A DNA stretch of 22,422 bases from an uncultured Streptococcus sp. (GTDB lineage: Bacteria; Bacillota; Bacilli; Lactobacillales; Streptococcaceae): the NCBI GenBank assembly GCA_916048115.1, contig CAJZGQ010000002.1, positions 1 to 22,422 on the forward strand, given 5' to 3'. Under the pieces are notes generated by a model. The model made no database searches and was not told the origin of the DNA. It saw nothing but the letters and a program-made list of their open reading frames with translations. Position numbers and translations under genes: made by a program. Of this stretch, positions 14,760 to 21,582 are shown one piece after another (the first letter of the stretch is position 1; each line of letters starts with the position of its first letter).

Positions 14760-14776
14760 CCTCCTTTATTAGGAGG
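14760..14776 (+). other. Hairpin hiding a Shine-Dalgarno-like sequence
   Basis: CCTCCT, loop TTATT, AGGAGG form a perfect 6-bp stem in which the purine arm is itself an ideal ribosome site. No convincing start codon follows at the right distance (the nearest ATG is at 14789). It may be a leftover of a lost gene's leader rather than an active control element. Confidence 0.6.
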
Positions 14777-14876
14777 GACACCGCGACTATGGGAAAAAGT
14801 GAAGGAAGAGCACAAACATTAGACCTTGACCTAAGGCTAAACCTTTCTACAAGAAAAAAACTACGAGACCACGAAT

Positions 14877-15614
14877 ATGAAGTTACAGTATTTTGAATTA
14901 GATAAGCCCTATGTGGAAAATCAACAGAGGATTGAGGAGCTAATGGACTCAGCTATGCTAACATATGAGGAAGCTAGAGTTGAAGACTACCGACAGAATT
15001 GGAAAGACCAGCGAAGAGCGTTTGTATATGAATCCAAATGTATGACCTCTATGGTAGAACGCCTCTTTAAACCAGTTGTGACCCAGGATTGTTGGAAAAT
15101 CATCGTAGAATGTGTAGATACGATTAGCAATCCAGCTATCATGAATCTACTTGGTGTCTATACTGTTCAGGTCTTATTTGATTTTTCTAGCTATGAAAGC
15201 TCGAGTCCATTGGAACAGAAAAAGATGCTCTCAGAGGCCTTGTTAAAAGGAGTAAAGCGCGTGTTTCAGGAACTCTCCATTCCCTGCTCCCTGATAGAGG
15301 ATGTAGTCAATGAAATAGAGAAAAACGATTATGAAAATAGCTGGGAGTGGAAAAGGAAGAAGATCCAATCCACGACCTATTCCATTCAAGTGGAGCATCA
15401 GCTTAATAAGGTGGATTTGTTTTGGAAGATAGAGCACAAGAATAAGAACATCCGTCAGTTGATTCAATCCTGCCCTGCTCATGAGATGGATTATGGGGCT
15501 AAGCTTGGTAAACTGGAAGCAAAAGGTAACTTCCTATATCTGCTGGATAAACAGAACGAGGTTGTGAGCAAGCTAGAGTTTGAAAACATAGCTGAACGAA
15601 CCCAAAAAAACTAG
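14877..15614 (+). CDS. Hypothetical protein, 245 residues
   Basis: Cytosolic, without signal peptide or TM segment. The N-terminal part is charged and helical ('RIEELMDSAMLTYEEARVEDYRQNWKDQRRAF'). The middle has a hydrophobic block ('IMNLLGVYTVQVLFDFSSY', about 93-111) and a long helix (about 118-157). The C-terminal third looks beta-rich ('YSIQVEHQLNKVDLFWKIEH', 'AKGNFLYLLDKQNEVVSKLEF'). I recognise no family. The ATG at 14877 has no Shine-Dalgarno, and the frame is open a further 36 bp upstream without another start. This suggests either that the real 5' end was lost next to the debris region or that translation is weak. Confidence 0.75.
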   Translation: MKLQYFELDKPYVENQQRIEELMDSAMLTYEEARVEDYRQNWKDQRRAFVYESKCMTSMVERLFKPVVTQDCWKIIVECVDTISNPAIMNLLGVYTVQVLFDFSSYESSSPLEQKKMLSEALLKGVKRVFQELSIPCSLIEDVVNEIEKNDYENSWEWKRKKIQSTTYSIQVEHQLNKVDLFWKIEHKNKNIRQLIQSCPAHEMDYGAKLGKLEAKGNFLYLLDKQNEVVSKLEFENIAERTQKN

Positions 15615-15670
15615 CCATTGTCCATAAAATACTTGTCAATAGCAAGTAAGCAAGTATAGTAAGAAATGGC
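15614..15670 (+). other. Long imperfect hairpin in the gap after the 14877 gene
   Basis: GCCATT (15614-15619) pairs with AATGGC (15665-15670), and inside it ATACTTG (15629-15635) pairs with CAAGTAT (15651-15657). There is no T-run after it, so it is not a typical terminator. It could be an RNA-processing or stability element. Confidence 0.5.
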
Positions 15671-15711
15671 AATATAACAAAATAGAATACAAAAATTAAG
15701 GGTCAAAAACT

Positions 15712-16230
15712 ATGGTGAATAAATTAGCAAATGTTGCTGGTGGAGAAATTTTTGCAATTCCTTTGTTTTTATCTGATAGATCCGATTTAGAGAGATTTAA
15801 AAAATCTGATTTCTCTGGGGAAAATAAAAAATTCGCCTATTGTAGAATCATCAAAGATCTAGGTGGTGGCGGTATACTCATAGAGGTTTTTACTTTAATC
15901 AATGGATTGACTCCTGAAATAGAGGACATCATCCAATCAGGAAGGTTATTTCCGCCAATTGCCATAAATGGTCTGGGAATATATAAAAAACGTTGGCCGG
16001 AAGTCGGACAAGAAGAGAAGTATGACTGCGAAATAGATTCTCATTTTTCTCAAATACAGTTACTTCTTCCTGCCTTACCGCATGAAAAGCCTAGATTATG
16101 GCAGAATGGTCAAGAAAAGTTTATTTCTTTTGAGGAGAGCAAGGATTATGAAGAATGGACAGTCTGGCTTTCTTCTCATTTAGAAAAAAGAATTATTGAT
16201 AGTTTAAAAGCAAGAGGAATCAACATTTAG
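15712..16230 (+). CDS. Imm26-family immunity protein
   Basis: 172 residues. 'GGEIFAIPLFL' (10-20) followed by 'FAYCRIIKDLGGGGILIEVF' (41-60) is the Imm26 signature: a strand with 'G..faIPL' and then 'fayGr(i)...g..i.vf'. 'LFPPIAINGLGIYKKRWPEVGQ' lies in the middle, and the acidic C-terminal helix ends 'IIDSLKARGINI'. Imm26 proteins are found beside polymorphic toxins in many bacteria and are thought to block them in the cytosol. The ribosome site is only a weak AAGGG. The preceding 97-bp gap is one of the larger ones in the array and could hold a promoter I cannot define. Confidence 0.85.
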   Translation: MVNKLANVAGGEIFAIPLFLSDRSDLERFKKSDFSGENKKFAYCRIIKDLGGGGILIEVFTLINGLTPEIEDIIQSGRLFPPIAINGLGIYKKRWPEVGQEEKYDCEIDSHFSQIQLLLPALPHEKPRLWQNGQEKFISFEESKDYEEWTVWLSSHLEKRIIDSLKARGINI

Positions 16231-16278
16231 TTATGAAATCAGATAATTTTTTTAAATGACAGAATTGAGGTAGACTGG

Positions 16279-16752
16279 ATGAATTGGGATGATGAGATTG
16301 AACGTCTTATAAAAAGTGATTTCTTTTTTAAAATGGGAGAAACTGAACAGATAGATCATGTTATCTTTATAAAAAACGTCAATGAAGCTTTTATAAATCC
16401 TACGGAAGAAGCTTTTGAGAATCTATATAAGAAAATGAATTGGCTTCCGTCGTCGCTGAGTGATAAAGATCCATTTTATGGGGATCTTAAGGTTCCAGAG
16501 GAACTTGTAGATTATAGGAAAAGGGTTAGTCAAATTATATTCCAAAAGGCAAGAGAGATGGATAAAAGCCTGTTTGTATCCAGAGCGCATGATTTTTCAA
16601 ATGTTGCTAAAATGGGAATGGCCTTTGCTTTTAGACAATATTTAGTAGAAAAGTCCTTGTCGTTAGGGTCTTATTGGGAAAATATTGTTAACTTGTATTA
16701 TATGGGACATTGGCCGATAGGGTATTTTGAAGGGATCCTGTTTGCTATTTAA
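16279..16752 (+). CDS. Hypothetical protein, 157 residues, array member
   Basis: 'GAGGTAG' stands seven bases before the ATG. The protein is largely helical: 'WDDEIERLIKSDFFF', 'IKNVNEAFINPTEEAFENLYKKM', 'DYRKRVSQIIFQKAREM', 'MGMAFAFRQYLVEKSL'. It ends with the short hydrophobic segment 'YYMGHWPIGYFEGILFAI', whose 'GHWP.G...G' end I have seen in small immunity-like proteins but cannot name. There is no signal peptide or membrane helix. Its role is unknown; the position suggests immunity. The adjacent 16753-16867 gap contains another coding fragment. Confidence 0.82.
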   Translation: MNWDDEIERLIKSDFFFKMGETEQIDHVIFIKNVNEAFINPTEEAFENLYKKMNWLPSSLSDKDPFYGDLKVPEELVDYRKRVSQIIFQKAREMDKSLFVSRAHDFSNVAKMGMAFAFRQYLVEKSLSLGSYWENIVNLYYMGHWPIGYFEGILFAI

Positions 16753-16778
16753 GATAACATGATTAAAAGTAAATATAA

Positions 16779-16847
16779 AAGTATGAGGCTTTGCTAGAGA
16801 TTTATTCTGACCTATCAAATGTTTTTCATGAAGCAAGCACCCGTTAG
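16779..16847 (+). pseudogene. Short C-terminal coding remnant
   Basis: Between a TAA at 16776 and a TAG at 16845 the frame reads KYEALLEIYSDLSN, then VFHEASTR. This is a convincing amphipathic helix, like the last helix of many array proteins. It has no start codon. It is too short to be certain, but non-coding DNA here would rarely give such a helix. Confidence 0.35.
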
Positions 16848-16853
16848 CTAACG
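16842..16853. repeat. 12-bp perfect palindrome CGTTAGCTAACG
   Basis: It is exactly self-complementary and sits 14 bp before the ATG at 16868, next to the weak ribosome site. It could be an operator-like site or a chance palindrome. Confidence 0.6.
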
Positions 16854-16867
16854 AGAGAGTGAGAACA

Positions 16868-17308
16868 ATGAGTGACTTAAAAAAGAAATTATCCTTGTTA
16901 AAAGTGAAAAGACGAATCAATCAGTTGAAGGGGATTAAGGATGTCTATTTTCTGACCGATAAACCTAAAGAAATTGCTTGGTATGCTGGGGAGTTGAATC
17001 CTATCGACTCTCCGATTCCTTGCCTTTATGAGTTTCCTGCCGACCTTACTACTAAAGATCTAAGTAGGTCAATTCAAAGTCTAGTTGGAAATAGAAGGCA
17101 GTTTATCCTAGTTTTGTGGGAGTTTTCACCAGTTTATGTCTTGTTTCAAATGGAGTCTTTGGATGACTTTTTGCCCTCTTATTTTACTGAATTTTCTACC
17201 AGAGACTTGACGCTATTCTTTCAAGACCAGGAAAAAGTATTGGATCTCCATTTAGCGGAGGATAAAGTAGAAGTGAGAGTCTTGGAGAATAAGGCTAAGA
17301 ACCGGTAG
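16868..17308 (+). CDS. Hypothetical protein, 146 residues, array member
   Basis: The start is placed at the ATG 16868; a GTG at 16859 would add three residues inside the leader. A basic N-terminus (SDLKKKLSLLKVKRRI) is followed by strands and loops 'DVYFLTDKPKEIAWYAGELNP', 'PCLYEFPADLTTKDL', 'RQFILVLWEFSPVYVLFQM' (a hydrophobic beta hairpin, about 78-96) and 'LPSYFTEFSTRDLTLFFQDQEKVL'. It has no TM segment and no recognised family. The next gene starts within about 17 bp of its stop. It is probably a cytosolic immunity-type protein by context. Confidence 0.8.
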   Translation: MSDLKKKLSLLKVKRRINQLKGIKDVYFLTDKPKEIAWYAGELNPIDSPIPCLYEFPADLTTKDLSRSIQSLVGNRRQFILVLWEFSPVYVLFQMESLDDFLPSYFTEFSTRDLTLFFQDQEKVLDLHLAEDKVEVRVLENKAKNR

Positions 17309-17324
17309 ATTCTATAAATTGAAA

Positions 17325-17690
17325 ATGAACATAGAATTAGTCGATGAAAGAGGCAAAGAGGAAAGAATGCCATTCTTGGAGAGACAATGGTTAAAGGTGG
17401 TTCTAATGTGTGAAAAAGAATATTATTATTATGGCAATAGTGAGTTTATGACAGGCCTAGGAGTTATTTATACAGAGTTTACTGGTCAGCGTGTAAGTCG
17501 ACAAATTAACGTTTTGAATGGGCACTCTTATGCTTCCTCTTGCCTACAGGATTATGTTCCAGAAGTAGGGTTTCTACTCTATGATGGTCGAAAAGATGAG
17601 TTGGATCTATCAGACTCCATCAAGATTAGTCAAGAGGAATTTGAACGAATTTGGGCTCAGGCTGTCGCTAGCGGTCAGAATGATACGTAA
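17325..17690 (+). CDS. Hypothetical protein, about 121 residues, array member
   Basis: The start is uncertain. The ATG at 17325 has no good ribosome site, while the ATG at 17367 ('MPFLERQWLKVV') has AAGAGG five bases upstream and would give 107 residues. The protein has Tyr-rich strands ('KVVLMCEKEYYYYGN', 'GLGVIYTEFTG'), a middle 'RQINVLNGHSYASSCLQDYVPEVGFLLYDG', and a final acidic helix ('SQEEFERIWAQAVASG'). The beta core plus C-terminal helix fits the general plan of small immunity proteins, but I recognise no family. Confidence 0.78.
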   Translation: MNIELVDERGKEERMPFLERQWLKVVLMCEKEYYYYGNSEFMTGLGVIYTEFTGQRVSRQINVLNGHSYASSCLQDYVPEVGFLLYDGRKDELDLSDSIKISQEEFERIWAQAVASGQNDT

Positions 17691-17744
17691 TCGTCAGTTG
17701 AAAATAGCCAAATATAATCCCAAAAATGTGAGAGGAGTCTAATA

Positions 17745-18308
17745 ATGATGTTCAATTTGTTAAAGGGATTCGTAGAAGTCTATCATAGAAACAAGGGCTT
17801 AGGAGAGCTTGTATTTACTAGTGACTGTCTCCATGTCGAAAAGCCAGATTTGTCTGGTCAATTGAAAGAGTTCTACCAACATTTGAGCTTTGAGGAAGAA
17901 GCTTATTTTAGAGGAGCTCCCTATGATCTTGCTCTAATTCCTCTCCCTCTATGTGAAGCTGCATCAGAAGGATGGCAGGATCCTAGCTGGAAAGAGAGTT
18001 ATGTGGTTTTTGCTCACATGATGGGGGATGAGCCAATTTTTTGTGATCTAACTAGCGAGCTTAGTCCTGTATTTGGCAAGATTCCTGGGAATTCCAAGCT
18101 CTATTGCTTAAGCCCCTCTTTATCTACTTTCTTGTCTACTTATAGTCAGATGAAAAAGCTAGAAATCACCAAGTTTGAGAATGACATCTACATTGATGAG
18201 GACTTGTCGGACTATAAAGAAGGTTTTTTAACAGGAATCATGGCTATTATCGAGGAGCAACTTCCTGAAGCCTATCGAAAAGATTTTATTGAATTTATGC
18301 TTGGCTAA
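17745..18308 (+). CDS. SUKH-4-like protein, second copy type
   Basis: 187 residues. AGAGGAG lies seven bases before the ATG; a second ATG follows directly at 17748. 'LSFEEEAYFRGAPYDLALIPL' (about 45-66) and 'SYVVFAHMMGDEPIFCDLTS' (about 86-105) give strands of a SUKH-like core. 'LSPSLSTFLSTYSQM' (about 124-138) is the helix that matches 'VNSSLHTFVSSYSLF' of the protein at 13290. A C-terminal helical tail follows ('YKEGFLTGIMAIIEEQLPEAYRKDF'). Family and cytosolic immunity role are inferred from these similarities. Confidence 0.82.
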   Translation: MMFNLLKGFVEVYHRNKGLGELVFTSDCLHVEKPDLSGQLKEFYQHLSFEEEAYFRGAPYDLALIPLPLCEAASEGWQDPSWKESYVVFAHMMGDEPIFCDLTSELSPVFGKIPGNSKLYCLSPSLSTFLSTYSQMKKLEITKFENDIYIDEDLSDYKEGFLTGIMAIIEEQLPEAYRKDFIEFMLG

Positions 18309-18335
18309 AGCCAAAGATGAAGAGATGAGAAGCAA

Positions 18336-19031
18336 ATGAAAATGAAGAATTTTTTAAAATGTTGTGAGGATCTGATTATACAAGAAAGTGGGGCCTCAGC
18401 TTTTGAACTAGAAAAACTCAAAGCCAGACAGTTTCCTCAAGCTCACCTGGATTTGCTCTCCATGACCAATGGCTTGGAGTTTTATGGTGGCTATTATCGC
18501 TTGTTTGGGACGGATTCTACTCAAGCTATTACGCTAGATTCCTGGAATTCGGATGAGGTATGGAAAGACGTCTGGAGAGATTATGTATCAGACTACTATT
18601 TTTTTGGTATGTCTGCTATTGGAGATCAATTCGCTTATAGATTGAAGGATGGGAACATTCAAAGTCATCAAGTTTATTATTTAGATGGGATTACTATGGA
18701 TGTTATCGAGATCTACGACAGTTTTGAAGCGTTTTTTGAGAGGGAATTTGTTCTGAAAGCTCAAGGTGGGATGGAATCTATTTTTGTTTCTGCTAGGGAA
18801 CGATTTGGAAATCTAGACCTCTCCAGAAGCTGTATTTATTCCCCTTCCTTAATGATAGTGAATGATCCAAGTGTTGAAAATCTCATGCTTTTACCGACAA
18901 AGGATGTCATGACCATCAATGGGGATTTGTTTGTTCAATTGTCTGATTCAGAGGAGTCTATTACGAAACTAGAGCAATATCTAGACGCTTCGGGTAGAGC
19001 CAGAGTCAAGGTCATTTTTGATCGAGATTGA
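18336..19031 (+). CDS. SMI1/KNR4-like protein with extra C-terminal domain
   Basis: 231 residues. Residues 1-145 follow the SUKH order: 'ALELEKLKARQFPQ'-type helix, 'LDLLSMTNGLEFYGGYYRLFG' (about 38-58), 'FFGMSAIGDQFAYRLKDG' (about 89-106), 'VYYLDGITMDVIEIYDSFEAFFE' (about 112-134). Residues about 150-231 form an unusual additional region ('LMIVNDPSVENLMLLPTKDVMTINGDLFVQL', 'QYLDASGRARVKVIFD') with alternating strands that I cannot place. It could be a second immunity or toxin-binding surface. The ribosome site is poor (GATGAGAAG). Coding debris follows its stop. Confidence 0.83.
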   Translation: MKMKNFLKCCEDLIIQESGASAFELEKLKARQFPQAHLDLLSMTNGLEFYGGYYRLFGTDSTQAITLDSWNSDEVWKDVWRDYVSDYYFFGMSAIGDQFAYRLKDGNIQSHQVYYLDGITMDVIEIYDSFEAFFEREFVLKAQGGMESIFVSARERFGNLDLSRSCIYSPSLMIVNDPSVENLMLLPTKDVMTINGDLFVQLSDSEESITKLEQYLDASGRARVKVIFDRD

Positions 19032-19135
19032 GCAAGCAGGATAAAGTTTATATAGAAAAGAGTACTCTTGAGATTCATGATTTTAGTTTTTGAGACAAGC
19101 AATGGTTTATTCTTCTTGTAAAAGTGTCATTGTAA
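19032..19135 (+). pseudogene. Remnant of a lost array gene
   Basis: In one frame, beginning just inside the previous gene's stop, the sequence reads SKQDKVYIEKSTLEIHDFSF, a TGA at 19091, then DKQWFILLVKVSL, a TAA at 19133. Both pieces look like real protein (charged turn followed by a hydrophobic strand). There is no start codon. The stops and loss of the 5' part mark it as decayed. Confidence 0.45.
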
Positions 19136-19192
19136 AAATAGATAGGTTGAACAAAGAAAACGAAGCATGATATTCATAAAAAGAGGTGAATA

Positions 19193-19933
19193 ATGACCAG
19201 TTTAGATAAATATTTAGAGATCATTAAAAAAGGATTTTCCGAAAGAGAGAATCTAATGGCAATGGAGCCTCTGCATTCTATTGAAGAGATTGCACCATTA
19301 TTGGATGAAACATTGACTTATAAAGAATTCATCAATATCAATCGCTTATTAAGACAAAAATACATTGTCGAAAACCCAGAGGAGATGCTAAAAGATGTAG
19401 ATTTTAACCAGCTTTCTTTACCTAGCAATACGAGGGTGATTTACTTGATGGGAAGTAAATCTGATGTGCTAGACTTTTCAAAATATGAACAAGTAGAAAA
19501 GATTTTAATAGTTGGGGCTAGAAAAGTAAGAAAGATCATCTTACCCCAGAATGATTGTGTGAAAGCTCTAGGGATATCTTTCATGACAAATTTGGAAACG
19601 ATAGAGAACATTTCTTTTCATAAAGGCATGCGTTATCTGCACTTTGATTATGGTGTAAAGTTGCCCAACTTTTCTTTTATTAGAGATTTAAATCAGTTAC
19701 TCTATCTTTCATTTACGGCAAATAAAAAATTACCAGAATTGGATTTTATCCAGCCCTCTAGTGAGCTTCGTTTTTTGGATTTTGTCGATACGTCTATTTT
19801 TAACTACGCATCAACAGTTAGCTACCTGAAGTGTCTGAAACATCTTCGATTTTTAACAACGGGAAGAACGAATCAAAAGCAAAGAGATCTTCTTAGAAGC
19901 GAGTTACCACATGTTTGCATGCGAGAGGATTAA
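19193..19933 (+). CDS. Leucine-rich-repeat-like protein
   Basis: 246 residues. AAGAGGTG precedes the ATG. The first 75 residues are helical ('DKYLEIIKKGFSERENL', 'YKEFININRLLRQKY'). From about 76 to 235 short repeats of about 22-24 residues each carry an L/I-x-x-L/I-x-L strand: 'NTRVIYLMGSKSDVLDF', 'VEKILIVGARKVRKIIL', 'CVKALGISFMTNLETI', 'GMRYLHFDYGVKLPNF', 'QLLYLSFTANKKLPEL', 'ELRFLDFVDTSIFNY'. This is a curved LRR solenoid without a signal peptide, so it is probably cytosolic and binding. LRR-like and pentapeptide-like immunity proteins are known, and the neighbours support that; an effector role is less likely. Confidence 0.85.
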   Translation: MTSLDKYLEIIKKGFSERENLMAMEPLHSIEEIAPLLDETLTYKEFININRLLRQKYIVENPEEMLKDVDFNQLSLPSNTRVIYLMGSKSDVLDFSKYEQVEKILIVGARKVRKIILPQNDCVKALGISFMTNLETIENISFHKGMRYLHFDYGVKLPNFSFIRDLNQLLYLSFTANKKLPELDFIQPSSELRFLDFVDTSIFNYASTVSYLKCLKHLRFLTTGRTNQKQRDLLRSELPHVCMRED

Positions 19934-20015
19934 AAAATGCTTACAATACGAATTTTTGTAATGTATAAACAAGCAACAATCTAACTATCGTCCCATTGTT
20001 TAAGCAGGAGGAAAT

Positions 20016-20414
20016 ATGACCCATACGAATCTAGCAAAAGAAACCTTACTCCAGTTTATGCAGGCTATGTATTCTTGGGAGAGGAAAGCCACTAGGAGCC
20101 TAAGAAACCAAGCCGATAAAGAGATGTTGAAGGATGAATTAGCTGCTATATTTGATCAGTTTTGTAGATCTAAAAAAACACTCAGAGAAAGGGAAATATC
20201 TTTATCTGTTCGATTTCCATTTGACTATAAATTAGAAACGCATCCCATCGTTGCTGAAGAGCATGACGTGAATCAAACTTACTTCTATATCAAGGAGAAT
20301 CGTTCTGGTTTAGAAACTCTCTATCGTTTTCGAATGGTGTTTCAAAAGGGGAAATGGTGGATTGATAAGAAAGAATGGCTTGGTGATGGGAAGTGGATCA
20401 ATTCTTCCTTGTGA
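20016..20414 (+). CDS. NTF2-fold immunity protein (Imm-NTF2 type)
   Basis: 132 residues. 'ETLLQFMQAMYSWERKATRSL' (9-29), 'LAAIFDQFCRSKKTLRERE' (42-60), 'SVRFPFDYKL' and 'LYRFRMVFQKGKWWIDKKEWL' (about 101-121) follow the RhsIA/Imm-NTF2 pattern: an 'FM..M..WE' helix, a charged 'FC..K' segment, and a final curved sheet ending in 'G.WWID.K'. Such proteins bind and neutralise Rhs or LXG toxin C-terminal domains. A perfect AGGAGG lies seven bases before the ATG. It is among the better-supported immunity calls here. Confidence 0.88.
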   Translation: MTHTNLAKETLLQFMQAMYSWERKATRSLRNQADKEMLKDELAAIFDQFCRSKKTLREREISLSVRFPFDYKLETHPIVAEEHDVNQTYFYIKENRSGLETLYRFRMVFQKGKWWIDKKEWLGDGKWINSSL

Positions 20415-20435
20415 TATACTGGATAGTATAGGAAG
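20405..20435 (+). other. Hairpin overlapping the NTF2 gene stop
   Basis: TATACT (20415-20420), loop GGAT, AGTATA (20425-20430) form a perfect stem, extended by CTTCC and GGAAG flanks. No T-run follows, so termination is doubtful. Confidence 0.55.
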
Positions 20436-20517
20436 TTGGGAAGAGAAGCACTTCAAAATACAGTAGTAGTTGGATTAGGCAATGACAAGTGTAAGTAATG
20501 AAATGTTAGAGGTCAAT

Positions 20518-21447
20518 ATGAATAAAACACTTTCAAATCAAAAAAGAAAATTAACAACCATTAGAAATCAAATACTCAAGGCGAGAGATTTTCACTTAGA
20601 GCCAGAAAACCTATCTAATACTGAAGCCATTTTAACAGCTCTAAAATCTGATAAGAAAAGCGTTAAAGTTAACTATGAAGAAAATGGTGAGATAAGATCA
20701 TACCTGTATAATCATGTAGATATGATTGATTCTATAAGTCCGTATCCTCTAGTCTCTAATTTTATAGAAAGTAAAACATCTGAAACCTATCAATCTTTGC
20801 TAAATGGCTGTTTTTGTTCTGTAATGGCAGACATGGCTTCTGCTAAATATTTGGCTAAAGGGGGCTCAAACTTTGATACAGATATTTGTTTAAATATCTT
20901 ATTTGCCCTTGCCTATTTGGATGATATGTATGTAGAGTTTTTAATTGATAAATTAGCCTATTTTAAAGAAGCTCAAGTTGAAAAAGGGAAAAAAGTTATT
21001 TTCTTTTCAGCCAAGAGTTTATTGCCTTTAGTCGTTTTTCTTTATGGAAATGGTAAGGGTGATCGACTTGCTAACCTACTGGAGAATGCTTGTGATGCCA
21101 AATATCAACCCTTGGACAAGAATCCTTATCAGAATGTGAATGATACCTATAAACAGGTTATGGAAACTATTTTTTCAGAGGACGATGATGTTTTTAGAGA
21201 AACAATTTTATCCATGTGTGATTATCATTTAGCAAATACCAGAGATAGTCATTTAGTAGATTTCAATACCTTACTCTGGCAATATTTCCCAATTGAAATC
21301 TTGGTTTTATTAAAAGAACGTCAGAAAAAAGGTCTCTCAATAGATGGAATTAGGCATCCCTTGCTTGATGACTTTTTACCCTATTTCATGGATGAATTTG
21401 AGATATCTGAGCAAAATAAGATGATTCTAGGAACGATCTTAGACTAG
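20518..21447 (+). CDS. Hypothetical helical protein, about 309 residues, array member
   Basis: The start is placed at the ATG 20518 because AGAGGT lies five bases before it; ATGs at 20482 and 20503 lack ribosome sites. The protein is mostly helical: 'LTTIRNQILKARDFHL', 'SLLNGCFCSVMADMASAKYLAKGG', 'DICLNILFALAYLDDMYVEFLIDKLAYF', 'SLLPLVVFLYGNGKGDRLANLL', and a C-terminal 'LLWQYFPIEILVLLKERQKKGL'. The helix series resembles large immunity proteins such as PoNi (DUF1910/DUF1911) in outline, but the key sequence signatures were not matched. Position supports immunity; the family stays open. Confidence 0.8.
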   Translation: MNKTLSNQKRKLTTIRNQILKARDFHLEPENLSNTEAILTALKSDKKSVKVNYEENGEIRSYLYNHVDMIDSISPYPLVSNFIESKTSETYQSLLNGCFCSVMADMASAKYLAKGGSNFDTDICLNILFALAYLDDMYVEFLIDKLAYFKEAQVEKGKKVIFFSAKSLLPLVVFLYGNGKGDRLANLLENACDAKYQPLDKNPYQNVNDTYKQVMETIFSEDDDVFRETILSMCDYHLANTRDSHLVDFNTLLWQYFPIEILVLLKERQKKGLSIDGIRHPLLDDFLPYFMDEFEISEQNKMILGTILD

Positions 21448-21502
21448 TTGTGTAGAATGGATGGAAATCGTCAATAACCCATGCAATCGCAAGGAATTAT
21501 AG
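21443..21502 (+). pseudogene. Short coding-looking remnant
   Basis: Out of frame with the preceding gene, the sequence from a TAG at 21440 to a TAG at 21500 reads TSCVEWMEIVNNPCNRKEL. It resembles the C-terminal tail of a real protein and has no ribosome site or start of its own. It may be the end of a replaced cassette. Confidence 0.3.
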
Positions 21503-21582
21503 GAATCACCTATATCCATATAGATTTCTAGGAAAATGCAATGAGGAACTCTCCACATTCTTTTAGAAATAGAGGTAAAGAA

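Larger units (their letters stand above)
14509..14876. other. 368-bp gap with decayed coding sequence
   Basis: There is no intact gene. One frame gives a coding-looking C-terminal fragment at 14548-14712. After its stop the same frame reads on for 19 more plausible residues (CIPSLFAEIQDNQTILLY) to a TAG at 14767. A CCTCCT-TTATT-AGGAGG hairpin (14760-14776) and a 35-codon open frame at 14789-14896 follow. The latter overlaps the next gene's start and has a poor composition, so I do not call it. Confidence 0.6.

Noticed and set aside
14702..14896. Open frame of 64 codons in the debris gap
   Set aside because: Non-ATG start, Arg/Lys-rich unnatural composition, and overlap with the start of the 14877 gene.
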